Below are positions 31,645 to 41,991 of a stretch of 64,000 bases of DNA, in pieces. Under the pieces are notes generated by a model. The model was not told the origin of the DNA, did no database searches, and worked only from the letters and a program-made list of their open reading frames with translations. Position numbers and translations under genes: made by a program. How positions within the stretch are numbered: the stretch's first letter is position 1; each line of letters begins with the position of its first letter. The stretch covers positions 124,001-188,000 of the forward strand of contig CANTFK010000888.1 of assembly GCA_947646735.1 (NCBI GenBank), written 5' to 3'. Origin of the DNA: Peronospora farinosa. Taxonomy: Eukaryota > Oomycota > Peronosporomycetes > Peronosporales > Peronosporaceae.

Positions 31645-33064
31645 ATGGTGTTTTCTCTAGCCACAAAAATGGATGAACCGGTATGGTCGTGCTTCGCATC
31701 ACTTCGAGACGAGGCTGCGCGATCGAATAATGATACACTTCTTGTCAATCTATCCGTGGAAGGTCAATTGATGCATCGACGGCGAATTAGTCGTAAATGT
31801 TCCTTCTTCGACTTGGCGTCGGTGGCGACTGGTTTAGAGAAGCAGCGTGAGCGACTTGAGGTCATTCTTAAAATAATCGATGGCGAGTTATCGCTCGAAG
31901 AAGTCGATGCTATTCGATATAGATTGAAAGTTGGGGATATTGTTCGAATTCGAGGCTTCGTCGAGCGTCTCGAAGGCGGTACTTCGATCTTGCTTCATGC
32001 GCGTGATATTATAGTCGTTCGAGCGTGGAAGGACGAAAATCCGGGGGTGACATTTCTCCCACTACCTACGGTGGTACATGCGGTGAAAAAACGGCAGCCA
32101 CTTGAATACAAAAGGCAAGACAAGAATATTGGTGTTAAGGTGGTACAGGCTGGCACCGAGCAAACCGCTATTGAAAGTACAAGCGAGCGGGTGCACTGCA
32201 AGTTTTGGATTAACTCGAAAACATGTCAGCACGGTGACAAGTGCGAGCTATTCCATGTTAGCGACGCTGAACGGAAGAATGAGCGCGCCAGATGGGTAAA
32301 CGAGAGGTTGCACCTGAAACGCGTTCGTGCCCATATCGATGAAGATCCATTAGATCCACATGGGAAAACTGGAAAGCAACAACGCGCTCAAGTGTTTGCT
32401 GAATGGCTAGTTGAGACATTTGGTGCGGGTTTTCTTGCCGATGGAAAAGGCGTTGTGGATGTTGCGGGAGGAAGAGGTAGTTTATCATTTGAGCTGTGGA
32501 ACAAGCGGAAGCTGCCCTGCACTCTTGTCGAACCGGTACGTGACCTTGTCAGTCTAAAATCTTGTGCTACACTAAGACGAACTTGTGATGTACAAATAGC
32601 GTCCTATGAAGCTGCTCAAGCAACAGCATAAATTTTTGAAGAAGCAGAAGAAGGTACGCGAGCAATCTGGTGAAACAAAACCATTTCTCCATGAGTCGCC
32701 TGTTCCACAAGTTAATGCGCTCTTTAACATGGACACGTTTTTGGAGAAGACAGAATATGTCCAGCTCGTCGAGCAGGCATCGCTTCTGCTGGGTATGCAC
32801 CCCGATGAAGCCACTGAATCCATCTTCGATGTTGCCATCAAATTTAACAAACCTTTCGCGGTAGTTCCTTGCTGTGTGTTTGGCCAGAAGTTTCCCAGTC
32901 GTCGACTTGCGGATGGAAGCAAGGTTTTGTCGTACGAAAACTTGGTCGAATATCTCATTTCCAAACATCCAGACATTGAAAAAGCATTCCTGCCATTCGA
33001 TGGGAAAAACTTGGTGCTGTTTCGGCGGCCCGAGTCTTGCAAGAATAGGCCTTTAGGTAGCTGA
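31645..33064 (+). CDS. CCCH zinc-finger, SAM-methyltransferase-like protein
   Basis: Two exons (31645-32535, 32600-33064) joined by a 64-nt GT-AG intron (32536-32599, donor GTACGT) give 451 residues. An N-terminal part contains a probable OB-type segment (about 93-126, VGDIVRIRGFVERLEGGTS). A CCCH finger with C-x8-C-x5-C-x3-H spacing lies at about 185-204 (CKFWINSKTCQHGDKCELFH), as in RNA-binding proteins. A methyltransferase-like domain follows: glycine-rich SAM motif VVDVAGGRGSLS near 270-280, then, across the splice, TLVEPRPMKLLKQ and later AVVPCCVFGQKFP. The splice restores the motif exactly, which supports the intron. Substrate is unknown; an RNA methyltransferase is a reasonable guess. 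It ends 64 bp from the convergent propeller gene. Confidence 0.8.
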
Positions 33065-33128
33065 GTAGTTTGCGTTTACAAAGTGGGTCAGTACATCAAT
33101 GGCAGAAGCAAGGAAAGTGTCCATTATT

Positions 33129-34589
33129 TTAAGCGGAAGTCTGCGCACGGTTGCATGTGTTGTTCAGCCACTGCTCAATTGAGAAGGTGTGTATTCTGTC
33201 GGGGAACACGACAGCTCCACTTTGTTGTGAATCGTTGTCGCCGTTATCTAACTGAGTTAAATCGACAGGAAAAGTAGGCTCAACGTCTTGAGTACTGAGA
33301 AATGATGCAGCTTCCCACTGCTTTACACACTCTTGGCTACGGAAGAGAGCAACTTCGCCATTGACACCCAGACAGATCCACGCAAATGCATAAGTCTTCG
33401 TCTCGTAGGGGTTTTTCACAAATAGCAGCTTCATAACAGGGAACGAGACCTGGGCCCACACTTTCATAGCAAATCGAAAGTCAGGCATATCCTTGGGTCT
33501 CATGTCTCGGTAGCTTTCAAGCCGATAAATAATCCTGCAACGAGACAAATTGTTTTGTTATCACTGCATGATCATCTCAGTATCAAAGCTTGACAAATTG
33601 CGCACCCTTCTTCTCCGGAGGCCAAAACAATGTCTTCATCTTCAGCCGAAATGCTTGCCAGTGCTGCAATTGGCGTACGGGTGGGGACCGTACCGAATTC
33701 TTTGCCACAATTGGTCAGCACTAAGTACTTTTGGCCAGTTGCAACAAGGATGTAGTTGGACAGTGTCTTCTCCACATCCAGCAGTCTTGCATGTGTGATC
33801 GCTTGCACTGTAGGTTGGGCCCGATCTGGATAAAAATACTCCAAACCAACGCTGTTTCTTGACGCAAAAGCAGGAAGTCGTCTCTGACAACGTTATAGTC
33901 ACAGCACATGACAATTTTAATCATCATTTCTTCAATATACCTCTGACGGTCCCACACCCACCTTCCAAAGGATTTCATACAGTGTGATACCGTATATATT
34001 GCCCAGCGCATCCCCTACAACAAAAATCCCGCTCACATCATCACAAATTTGCTGTATCGCGCCTTCTAATTGGAAACGCCGAATCTCCTTCACCCAACAA
34101 ACAACTATCAGCCTCAGATCGAGGTATTGTGGGGAAAAGATCCGTCTTACCAACTGTTCCCGCAGCACCACGAGTTCACCGCTTGCACTGCCAATAAACA
34201 GCAGCGTGCCTTTATCCTTCTCATTAGCTTCAATGCCGCAAACATTCTGCAAAAAACACATTCACTCCTCGTCAGATATGCCTATTAACGCCTCTCTAAG
34301 GCTATCCATATCGCCCCACCGTTACGGCGTTTTCACACACACGCAGATGCCAATACACGTGCGTCAGTGATAGCTCAGTGCCATCCCGACAGCCTGGATC
34401 GCTCGGGACGTTCGCGGCGATAGCGCGCACGCTTCCGTCCACGAAGCCCACATAAACGCGGCGACTGGCGTGGCAGCCATGCGCGCACGTCAGCTCTCTG
34501 CTCCTGCAAGCAACTGTATCGCCCATTTGTAATGGCAGCTTCGCAAGAGGGCGTAAGCTCGAAGTAACTTGTGGTACGGTTAGCGTCAT
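33129..34589 (-). CDS. Predicted beta-propeller protein of unknown function
   Basis: Five exons on the minus strand (34589-34326, 34246-34151, 34087-33962, 33883-33606, 33534-33129) are separated by GT-AG introns of 79, 63, 78 and 71 nt and give 389 residues. Joining them yields one continuous frame. Repeated short blade-like units point to a WD40/propeller fold: YVGFVDGSVRAIA, LLFIGSASGELVVL, IFVVGDALGNIYGI, ILVATGQKYLVL, IVLASGEEGIIYRL. I cannot assign a family. The 63-nt intron is a multiple of three and has no stop, so its retention would also be readable. The start ATG (34587-34589) is the first after an upstream in-frame stop. No localisation signal is seen. Confidence 0.65.
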
Positions 34590-34922
34590 TCCCAAGTCTT
34601 TTTTATCTGCGGAAGGTGTTGTATATGCGATTCTAAAATCGAATTATATATAGGAGGTAGACCTATGATTGACTTAATGGCTGAATAGCTTATTTGAATA
34701 ATTCAAATTTAGACAATATATCAAGTGCTAGAGAAAGAGCGGAGGCCGAAGGTTCGGCGCACGTGACGAGGGATCCTAAATCATATCACAAGATAGTCGC
34801 AAGTAGCGCGTGCTTTCAATCTTGAAACAAATACGTAGGATTGGTTACCAAGTTTGTGGTGGTGGCGAGATGTCCTCGTCAAGGTGGATTAAATAATAGT
34901 GTTCCTGTTCTGACTATGGACT
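34590..34922. other. Intergenic between propeller and RasGAP genes
   Basis: 333 bp holding the propeller-gene upstream region and the RasGAP 3' side; both genes are on the minus strand. No frame or clear initiator was seen. Confidence 0.4.
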
Positions 34923-35816
34923 CTATGGCGTTGGTCGTTGTGTGACGCCACCTTGGCCTCGAGACCAAAAACGCAGTGAGAACTTCTTCTTGTTCTTAAT
35001 GGCGCTATTAACGCTCATTGAGAAACTGCACATCTTGCCCAAGGGACGGTACGCATCCCACGACTCAGTGTTCGGCGACGACGGCCAGTTGTCTCCATGT
35101 GTGGGCGTCGAGGGTGCGGGCACACGCACCTCGGGCACCTGCTGATATTCCTCATTACTGAACACAGCACGGATCTGGGGAAATCGCACGAGAAAGTTTG
35201 CCACGTACGGCTGAAAGGTATAGATGAAGGCGTTGCTGTCGGTGACCGTGGGGCCGCTTTCACCCACGGACTTTCCGCTAATAGTGTGCTGTAATATCTT
35301 GGCAATCTGCACGCCCATAGGTAGTGACTGTGCTGTGTGGGCGGGAAAGTCGAACATTTCGGGCTTGATGAGCGCCGGGCAAAGTATCCGCAGGAAGAGC
35401 AGGCTACCCACCACGATACGTACGTCATGCTTGCACTCCGGAAAGGCCTTGCGAAACTCAGTGAGCATGTAATGGCAACCGGCACGCAGCACGAGAGGTG
35501 CAAAGTGGATAGCCTTGGCCAGTCGCTGAATGACACTCTTGGCATACACGCACACTTGCCCGGTCGAGGGCGGTCCGCGTGCCTTGTACAGTGTTGACTT
35601 CTCGCCGAATACGTCACGCAGTACGTAGCGAAAGTAAGCACGGCCCTGTGTGCGACCGAGCTTCTTCATGAGCAACGTCAGCTCAGATGTAGAGCGCAGG
35701 AACAACTCTCCACGCCCTTGCACGTCCTTAAGCTCGGCCTGCACGGCGCACTCCAGCTCGTGCAAACGTGGCAGGTCACTGTGCGAACGCCTGCATTGCG
35801 AGTTCCACTTGCCCAT
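34923..35816 (-). CDS. RasGAP-domain protein
   Basis: The 297-residue intronless frame consists mainly of a GTPase-activating domain for Ras-like proteins. The segment LFLRSTSELTLLMKKLG (from about residue 38) is in the place of the arginine-finger loop (LFR-x-N-[TS]-x-A), with Arg at about 41. VVGSLLFLRILCPALIKPEMF, here about 136-156, corresponds to the family signature FLRFI-x-PA. The C-terminus is basic and Ser-rich without a further domain. Most RasGAPs are much longer, so this is a minimal version, or upstream exons are missing; no better upstream start was found. The ATG at 35814-35816 is preceded by a GCTCATTC initiator-like motif about 50 nt upstream. Confidence 0.8.
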   Translation of the reverse strand: MGKWNSQCRRSHSDLPRLHELECAVQAELKDVQGRGELFLRSTSELTLLMKKLGRTQGRAYFRYVLRDVFGEKSTLYKARGPPSTGQVCVYAKSVIQRLAKAIHFAPLVLRAGCHYMLTEFRKAFPECKHDVRIVVGSLLFLRILCPALIKPEMFDFPAHTAQSLPMGVQIAKILQHTISGKSVGESGPTVTDSNAFIYTFQPYVANFLVRFPQIRAVFSNEEYQQVPEVRVPAPSTPTHGDNWPSSPNTESWDAYRPLGKMCSFSMSVNSAIKNKKKFSLRFWSRGQGGVTQRPTP

Positions 35817-36245
35817 CACTGTTTGTTCTTGTCCAGTGTTGCTGTGCCCTTTATGTTACTCGCGACGAATGAGCTGGTGAGCTGTAGCACGAATCTGTCT
35901 AGCAGTTGCCGCAACAACTTGTTTTGCTGACACGGCGAGTTCTACAATGAGAAGCTGCAGCAAGTGGCGTTTTTTTTGCGGGAGATGAGACGCTGCCGCC
36001 GTCAATATCTTTTTGTATAGGTGCTAAGGGGTTCTCACGTGTGGAGCTAGAAGGCGCACGGCAGTTTACGGCGTGCTTCTGGAGTGAGTGTGAATTCTAG
36101 ATGCCCCGTACCTAATTGTTTCCGTCTATGCAAGTTTCGCGGAAAGCGACTAGAAGACGGGACAGTCCAGAAATTCAGCTCGATGTCTTTCTGATTAATC
36201 GAGTAAAAATCAAACGATTTGGAAAGGTTTATTTAGTACACACTT
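35817..36245. other. Intergenic before the LINE
   Basis: RasGAP upstream region and unclassified sequence. No other frame is supported. Confidence 0.4.
35864..35875 (-). promoter_or_regulatory. Candidate initiator of the RasGAP gene
   Basis: AGCTCATTCGTC on the minus strand resembles the oomycete initiator GCTCATTYY, about 50 nt before the start codon. The downstream CAWTTT part is not evident. Confidence 0.35.
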
Positions 36246-39200
36246 TCTAGTATAGTATAAGAAATCTTCGGGGAATCGAAATCGGCACCGCCATCCAAGG
36301 AAGGTCGCGTACCCCATCCAATGTGCGAACCATGATAAAACCGTTGCAGAGCTCATCAATCACCTCACAGATATGGGGATAAATGATTTAACCACGGTCC
36401 TGACCTGGGATCACGGGGCCCGTCGCGTCCGGCGGGGAATCACAACTATTGCTCGCAGGCTCAAGCAACGGCGATCACGGTACATCCATAAGCTCCGACG
36501 GCGAGCACGAATTCCACTATTAACACGCCAGGCCTGGCACCAAGTCCAACATGAGGATCAACAGGAGGCTCACATCAGTCGGGTCGGCCTCTTGCTTCAA
36601 CGAACAACCGACAAGCTTCGCAAGAAATTTAAAAAAGTTTCAGATTGGGAACGTGATCAACGCGTAACCGCCATCAGGAGACTCCACGGTAATCCGTTTC
36701 CGGTCGGTTGCAGTGTTGCCGACAAATTTGGATCTGAATGGGATCATGTGCTGGGGAAGAGTCACCGTACCGTCCCAGATACGGAGCTGCGTACGGCTCT
36801 TCACCAATTTGTTACTCTCCCGTCCGACCGCATTGTGACCACCGCTGAAAACGGCGCTCTTATGGCAAGTATAACGGAAACCGAGGTGGTCCTCGCAATA
36901 CGAGCACTCAGTCGGCATAAAGCCCCAGGAACCGACGGCTTAGGGAATGATCTGTATAAGGATCTCCAATCGCTGTTAGTTTCGCCGCTGGTGGAGATAG
37001 CTAACGAAATCATCCAAGGGGCACACCCACCCAAATCCTTTATGGAAGCGCTTATAATCCCACTGCGTAAGAAAGGAGATTCCGACAACGCGATGGACTA
37101 TCGGCCGATTTCCCTTTTGCAAACGGGGTACAAGGTTATTGCGAAGGTCTTGGCTACGCGTATGCAGTCGTGTTTGCCGCATGTCATTGGTGCTTCTCAA
37201 CAAGGCTTTGTTCACGGACGACAAATGCAAAAGACGGTATCCATGATGCTCGCTCATCTCCAAAGCGCACGTGAGGAGAGTACATTAAACGCCGACGCCA
37301 GCCGCGCCATTGTCTTGTTGGATTTTCGGAAGGCCTACGATACAGTCGACCGAGACTTTATGGTGGAGGCGCTTCGACTCTTCGGCTTTGAAGAAAAATT
37401 TCTTGCGCTAATTCAACGGCTCCATACCAATACGACAGCACGGTTCTCAGTCAATGGAGAGATTTCTTCAATTCGGGGAGTTCGGTCGGGTATTCGGCAG
37501 GGCTGTCCTCTCGCTCCCCTTCTTTTTCTGGTGGTAGTAGAGGTATTGGCAGTTGCAATACAAACGTCGCCACAACTTCAGGGGCTCACACTTCAGGGAG
37601 CACATACACCCAGTCACATCTTTTCGGGGTTTGTCGACGACTCCACATTATTTCTTCAAAAAGCAAGTTTACTACGACCGGCTATGGAAATTATTACTGA
37701 GTTTGGACGGCTATCGGGGTTGCAAGTGCAACCGACTAAAAGCCAAATCATATTTTTAAATACGGCTATCCATCAACTCACGTACCAAGGAATTGCAGTG
37801 GTTGCTCCGTCAACAACTACGAGATATCTCGGATATCAAGTGGGGACAGGAAAGTTGCGAAATATTAATTGGGCTCTCCGCATCAAAAATACACAGCGCC
37901 GCCTCCTCACTGCAACGCGAGTATCGACGACTCTCGAGCACCGTGTCCTAATACTCAACACGATTGTTCTCCCCGGGATTTTGTTTACAGCAGCAGTTTT
38001 CGAGCCCCCCGGCTGGGCGCTAAAACAATTGGATCACCTCTATAAAAAATTTCTCTGGAAATCGTCCAACAAGATCGAACCTGGGAGACACAAAGTCGCT
38101 CCAGGCCTACTTTACACTCCCCGGAAGGCAGGAGGAATTGGCCTAGTGTCCGTCCCAGTTGCTATTAAAACACAGCGAGTGAAACACGCGCTTCTGGCAC
38201 TTACTCGGCCGGAGGATATGTATCTCACAGCGTGGGTGTCCTGGAACACGCATGGTGCACGTAACACGAGCATCAGCCCGCATCGACCGAGCGTAAAACA
38301 CATCGTATCGCCGTCGTTCGAGCGTTATCCCGATGTGATCCATGAACTCGGCTGCACATTACGGCCAGACATCGCGCAAACGGCGGTAATCCTAGCACGA
38401 GTACAAGAACATCTACCGAACCTTCGGTCATCATCGACCAGTTGGTGGGAGGAAAATGACTGGATTTTGCACCTCTCCGAGCCCCTTCCATGGCGGCCTC
38501 AAGGGGATGAGATTTGGCCTCAGGTGATAAACGATTTTTGGCAGACTTTTCAGTGGAGTGGTAATCCTTGGATTCTCTCACCGCAGGCGCTCGAGCTGTC
38601 CCGATCCAAATATAACAGAATTCGTGATGTATCCCTCGAACAACTCCACATCCAGCGGACAGGCCCCCAAGAATACGTCTTCAGCGGCATTGGCACGGAT
38701 GTCCATGACCCCCGCCATTCGCATGCGAAACTTCGAGAATGGGCGATCATAATTTTACTTTCGTCGCCGCCACTAGACGTGGGAAATCCGGTAGGGTGCC
38801 CAAGCCCATTGCGGCTAAGGCAACAGCTACCATTCACGCAAGCCATCTCATGGGTGCTGATCGGGCCAGGCAAGGTTCGAGGCGTTTCACTCTCTGATGA
38901 ATCTGATCGCCCTCAGAGTTGGGAGCTCACTCAATGCCACGATGGCATAACTTGGGTTTTCGACGGCGCTCCGCCGCTAGTAAAAGGGAAATCGCAGGAG
39001 CTCACCCAACAAGCGGAGAGCAAGCTCAGCCGACATGGGGTGGTCTTTTTTTCCAACCCACAGATCCACCACTATCCGTGGTCCGCACCGCCTACGGTCC
39101 CCAACCATCGACTATTCACTTTTTTGAAAAAACAAGCTTTTCAGGCGACAAAGCGCGGTCTCGCAGCACCGCTGAAGCAGGTCATCGATCGGCTAGTCAC

Positions 39201-39988
39201 AAAGAGCCAGAATACGCGGTGGCAATGCACAGCTTTAAATGTCACGCCGGCTCAGCTATGGGATCACGGCCATGCGGTAACGGAATACCAGTTATGGACA
39301 CGATATCGACACGCTACCGGACAGCTAAACTTTTGGTACCAAAACCGACCCCCGGACGGATCATGCACATATTTGGAATGTGTAGGCCAAAAGGAAACCC
39401 AGGAGCATCTCTTTTGGGGATGTCCCCGCGCTCAGGCAATCTGGGCCCGGCTTATCAGTCATTGGGAGAGTACACCTCACCATCCTACCCACCTCCTGGA
39501 TTGGCTCGAACACTGCGCAAACTGTAGCGTACCACGTATCTCGCCGCAGGTCACAGCAAAGCTGTTAGCCCGGTACCCGGAAGACATTGATCTATTCGCC
39601 ACAGCCTGGAGGACGATTTGGGAAGTCGCAGTGACCGTCATTATCACAATGCTCTGGCAACTTCGCGTGGATAGGATTTTTAACAATGCGCTTATTCCGA
39701 TACAAGCCAGTGAAACTTTGATCTGGAATAGGATTCAGCTCCAACTGAGGGCGCTCATCAAACGTCTCCATTGCAGAGCGGCCACAGCCGTCCGTGGAGC
39801 CCAACTATCTGCATGTTACGACATATTTATATCAGAACCGAGAGGGCAGTCCGGCGTTCATAGACGTGCTGCCAGCCGTAGGCAATTCCTGGACCCTCCA
39901 GCGTTGCTAGTGTGGTTAACTACCTACCAGAGATCTTGCACTAATCAGTAAATAGACAATCTGTTCTCTCTCTAGTATAGTATAAGAA
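36246..39988 (+). mobile_element. 5'-truncated LINE with 18-bp target duplication
   Basis: TCTAGTATAGTATAAGAA occurs at 36246-36263 and 39971-39988, directly flanking the element body 36264-39970. The coding frame is already open at the first base after the left duplication, so the endonuclease domain and ORF1 were lost during insertion. This is the usual 5' truncation of target-primed reverse transcription. The 3' untranslated part is only 19 bp and has no poly(A) tail. Confidence 0.85.
36265..39951 (+). CDS. LINE ORF2 (reverse transcriptase, C-terminal zinc domain), 5' truncated
   Basis: An uninterrupted frame of about 1228 codons (first ATG 36373) encodes the polymerase part of a non-LTR retrotransposon. 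The linker before RT is followed by RT motifs. Numbered from that ATG they are HKAPGTDGL (residues 180-188), YRPISLLQTGYK, the first catalytic Asp in LLDFRKAYDTVD (about 317), IRQGCPLAPLLF, and catalytic FVDD at 420-423. The long C-terminal half ends with a C-x4-C-x8-H-x4-C finger (C998, C1003, H1012, C1017), the RT-associated zinc-binding type. No stops or frameshifts were seen, so the insertion is young. Without endonuclease and promoter it is probably not autonomous. Confidence 0.9.
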   Translation, partial: SSGNRNRHRHPRKVAYPIQCANHDKTVAELINHLTDMGINDLTTVLTWDHGARRVRRGITTIARRLKQRRSRYIHKLRRRARIPLLTRQAWHQVQHEDQQEAHISRVGLLLQRTTDKLRKKFKKVSDWERDQRVTAIRRLHGNPFPVGCSVADKFGSEWDHVLGKSHRTVPDTELRTALHQFVTLPSDRIVTTAENGALMASITETEVVLAIRALSRHKAPGTDGLGNDLYKDLQSLLVSPLVEIANEIIQGAHPPKSFMEALIIPLRKKGDSDNAMDYRPISLLQTGYKVIAKVLATRMQSCLPHVIGASQQGFVHGRQMQKTVSMMLAHLQSAREESTLNADASRAIVLLDFRKAYDTVDRDFMVEALRLFGFEEKFLALIQRLHTNTTARFSVNGEISSIRGVRSGIRQGCPLAPLLFLVVVEVLAVAIQTSPQLQGLTLQGAHTPSHIFSGFVDDSTLFLQKASLLRPAMEIITEFGRLSGLQVQPTKSQIIFLNTAIHQLTYQGIAVVAPSTTTRYLGYQVGTGKLRNINWALRIKNTQRRLLTATRVSTTLEHRVLILNTIVLPGILFTAAVFEPPGWALKQLDHLYKKFLWKSSNKIEPGRHKVAPGLLYTPRKAGGIGLVSVPVAIKTQRVKHALLALTRPEDMYLTAWVSWNTHGARNTSISPHRPSVKHIVSPSFERYPDVIHELGCTLRPDIAQTAVILARVQEHLPNLRSSSTSWWEENDWILHLSEPLPWRPQGDEIWPQVINDFWQTFQWSGNPWILSPQALELSRSKYNRIRDVSLEQLHIQRTGPQEYVFSGIGTDVHDPRHSHAKLREWAIIILLSSPPLDVGNPVGCPSPLRLRQQLPFTQAISWVLIGPGKVRGVSLSDESDRPQSWELTQCHDGITWVFDGAPPLVKGKSQELTQQAESKLSRHGVVFFSNPQIHHYPWSAPPTVPNHRLFTFLKKQAFQATKRGLAAPLKQVIDRLVTKSQNTRWQCTALNVTPAQLWDHGHAVTEYQLWTRYRHATGQLNFWYQNRPPDGSCTYLECVGQKETQEHLFWGCPRAQAIWARLISHWESTPHHPTHLLDWLEHCANCSVPRISPQVTAKLLARYPEDIDLFATAWRTIWEVAVTVIITMLWQLRVDRIFNNALIPIQASETLIWNRIQLQLRALIKRLHCRAATAVRGAQLSACYDIFISEPRGQSGVHRRAASRRQFLDPPALLVWLTTYQRSCTNQ

Positions 39989-41496
39989 TAGCAATAGCGC
40001 GTGAGAGAAAATGCTAAGTATGCAGATGGGCCAGCGGCTGGAAATGGCGCTACTTCCTGGAGCTCAATTGGCAACGGCAAACGTTGACTTCACCGAAACT
40101 GAAATCAAAGGTTAATTTAAGCGTGTAATGGCTGACACTTTGGTAAAGTCTTGGTCGAGCGGCATTTAGCGCACCCAGTCATGCCTTGATGAAGCCATAC
40201 GTGCGTGGCTTCAGCGAACGCCTTCGCAGTTTGCAGTGACTGTTCTAACTCATATGGGTGGTGACGAACACCATCTACAACAGTCTGCCAGCCACGCAGT
40301 TGATATGGGTGCGTCGTAGACGGCCAAATTCTGGCGTTCGCTTGCTAGCATCTTCGCTGAGGCTGCTTTTGTGCCTGTGGTGTATATTATTTCGATCCAC
40401 CGGCTGACGTCATGGGTGCCTTTAGCTAGTGAAGAATAGTGGTCAGATCATTAATAATCTGCTCGAAGACCGAAATAACCAGCGCACGAATTCTGCGCAA
40501 TAAGGACGGTAGGTCGCGCTCCGTCTTGACGACCATATGCTGAAGGAGCTTGCTGGGATGTCGAGCATCCGGGTTATCGGCCGCTGCAGTATTGTAACGT
40601 CAAATCCCTTAGCCGCATCGTACAGAATTTTTGTACTTTTTGCCGGAGACTGCTGCTCTCCAGCTGGGGCCCGCTTGTGGCTTATAACGTAGCTATAAAA
40701 AATTAGCATGCGCATCTGATGGGGCAAGCATTCGCGCTAGTCTGTCTATTCCCTTTGCAATGTTGTTAACGCCACGGTCTTCGTTCATTGAAGTGCCACA
40801 TGTTTAGGAGACTGTTAGAGATAAGCAGCGATGGAAGCACAAGATCGCGGCGGTTGCGCTTGCGTATTGTAGGGAAGATGGCAATGGTAATTAGATGTTT
40901 AAATCAATAATAAGCGGTCGTCCGCTTGAGGCATTCAACGATTGTAGAAATGTCCATTGATACATGCACTTATTTACATGCCGTGTAACTCTGGAACCTG
41001 CTCCGCCGTTACGGTCTAAATACACTAACAAACACGACCGGCAGCCGTTCATACAGTACCATGTTTTTAGGCTTGCATGATGCCTTACAACTGCAGAGTG
41101 TGGACGGCATCAGGAATGCATTCCGCTTGAGCAATACGTGTGGTAAAATTGGTACAGTCCTCTACTAGTGTGTGCAGAAACTGCATTTACACCTACAGTA
41201 CAGACCGTGTTTTCATCTCCGTCACCCAGTCCTTTCTTTTCGTATTACGCTGAAGCGCCTGCAGCAATCGCGAGAACACGTAAATGCATCGACATGACTA
41301 CACTTAAGGACGATACGTTTGCCATCAATATACAGAATTGAAGACCAGTATTATTAAAAAACTTTTACAGACGTTGCAATCGATATTCCTATACCTTAAA
41401 GCAATTATAATAGATGAGAGTATGATCAGGGTTTGACATTATCTAATTGTGAAATCTAATTACATGGAGTTAACTATGACAAGACAATATGATACC
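39989..41496. other. Intergenic, no supported gene
   Basis: A 94-codon minus frame (40443-40727) and shorter frames match nothing recognisable. The region is AT-rich towards its right end. Confidence 0.4.
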
Positions 41497-41945
41497 TGTA
41501 ACCATTACATAATATTGATACTTATATGAAGTGTCAATAAAAATATTATTATAACTATAATATTTGACAATATTATCTTTTACTATAATATTGTCCCTAG
41601 ATCTCCTTGAAGTTGGAGATGCCCTCTCATTGGTTGATATGGGCCATTATATCAACCAACGCGCTGACCAATGACCGATGGACGTGCGCAATGAGTGGAG
41701 GGTAAGTTGTCGACATACATAGTTGTAGTTTAATATAGTTAACATAGGTTATAGCAGATTAGTTTTATTAGATAATTAACTATATTAAATACAGTTTTTC
41801 TTTTCCTCTACTTCTAAGCGTTTGTTTAGAAGTAAAGCTTCCTCTGCCTCTTGTGTAAGAGAGGTAATTGAGGCACCTGCTTTCACTGTAATCAGTGAAA
41901 GTAGACTATACTGTAATCAGTATAGTCGGAGGGTGCCCCATTACA
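41497..41945 (+). repeat. Gyp-C 5' LTR
   Basis: About 449 bp, from TGTAACCATTACA to GTGCCCCATTACA, followed 2 bp later by TGGTAGCACTTCG. The left edge is inferred from the TGTAA start shared with other LTRs. Near the right end two short hairpins (CTTTCACTGTAATCAGTGAAAG and a similar one after it) stand in tandem. A reversed fragment lies at 18190. Confidence 0.65.
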
Positions 41946-41991
41946 CCTGGTAGCACTTCGTGGTCCGTTCAGCAACCACCGTACCATCCGC

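Noticed and set aside
40443..40727. 94-codon minus frame as a gene
   Set aside because: No motif, no initiator, no second copy; it fits chance.
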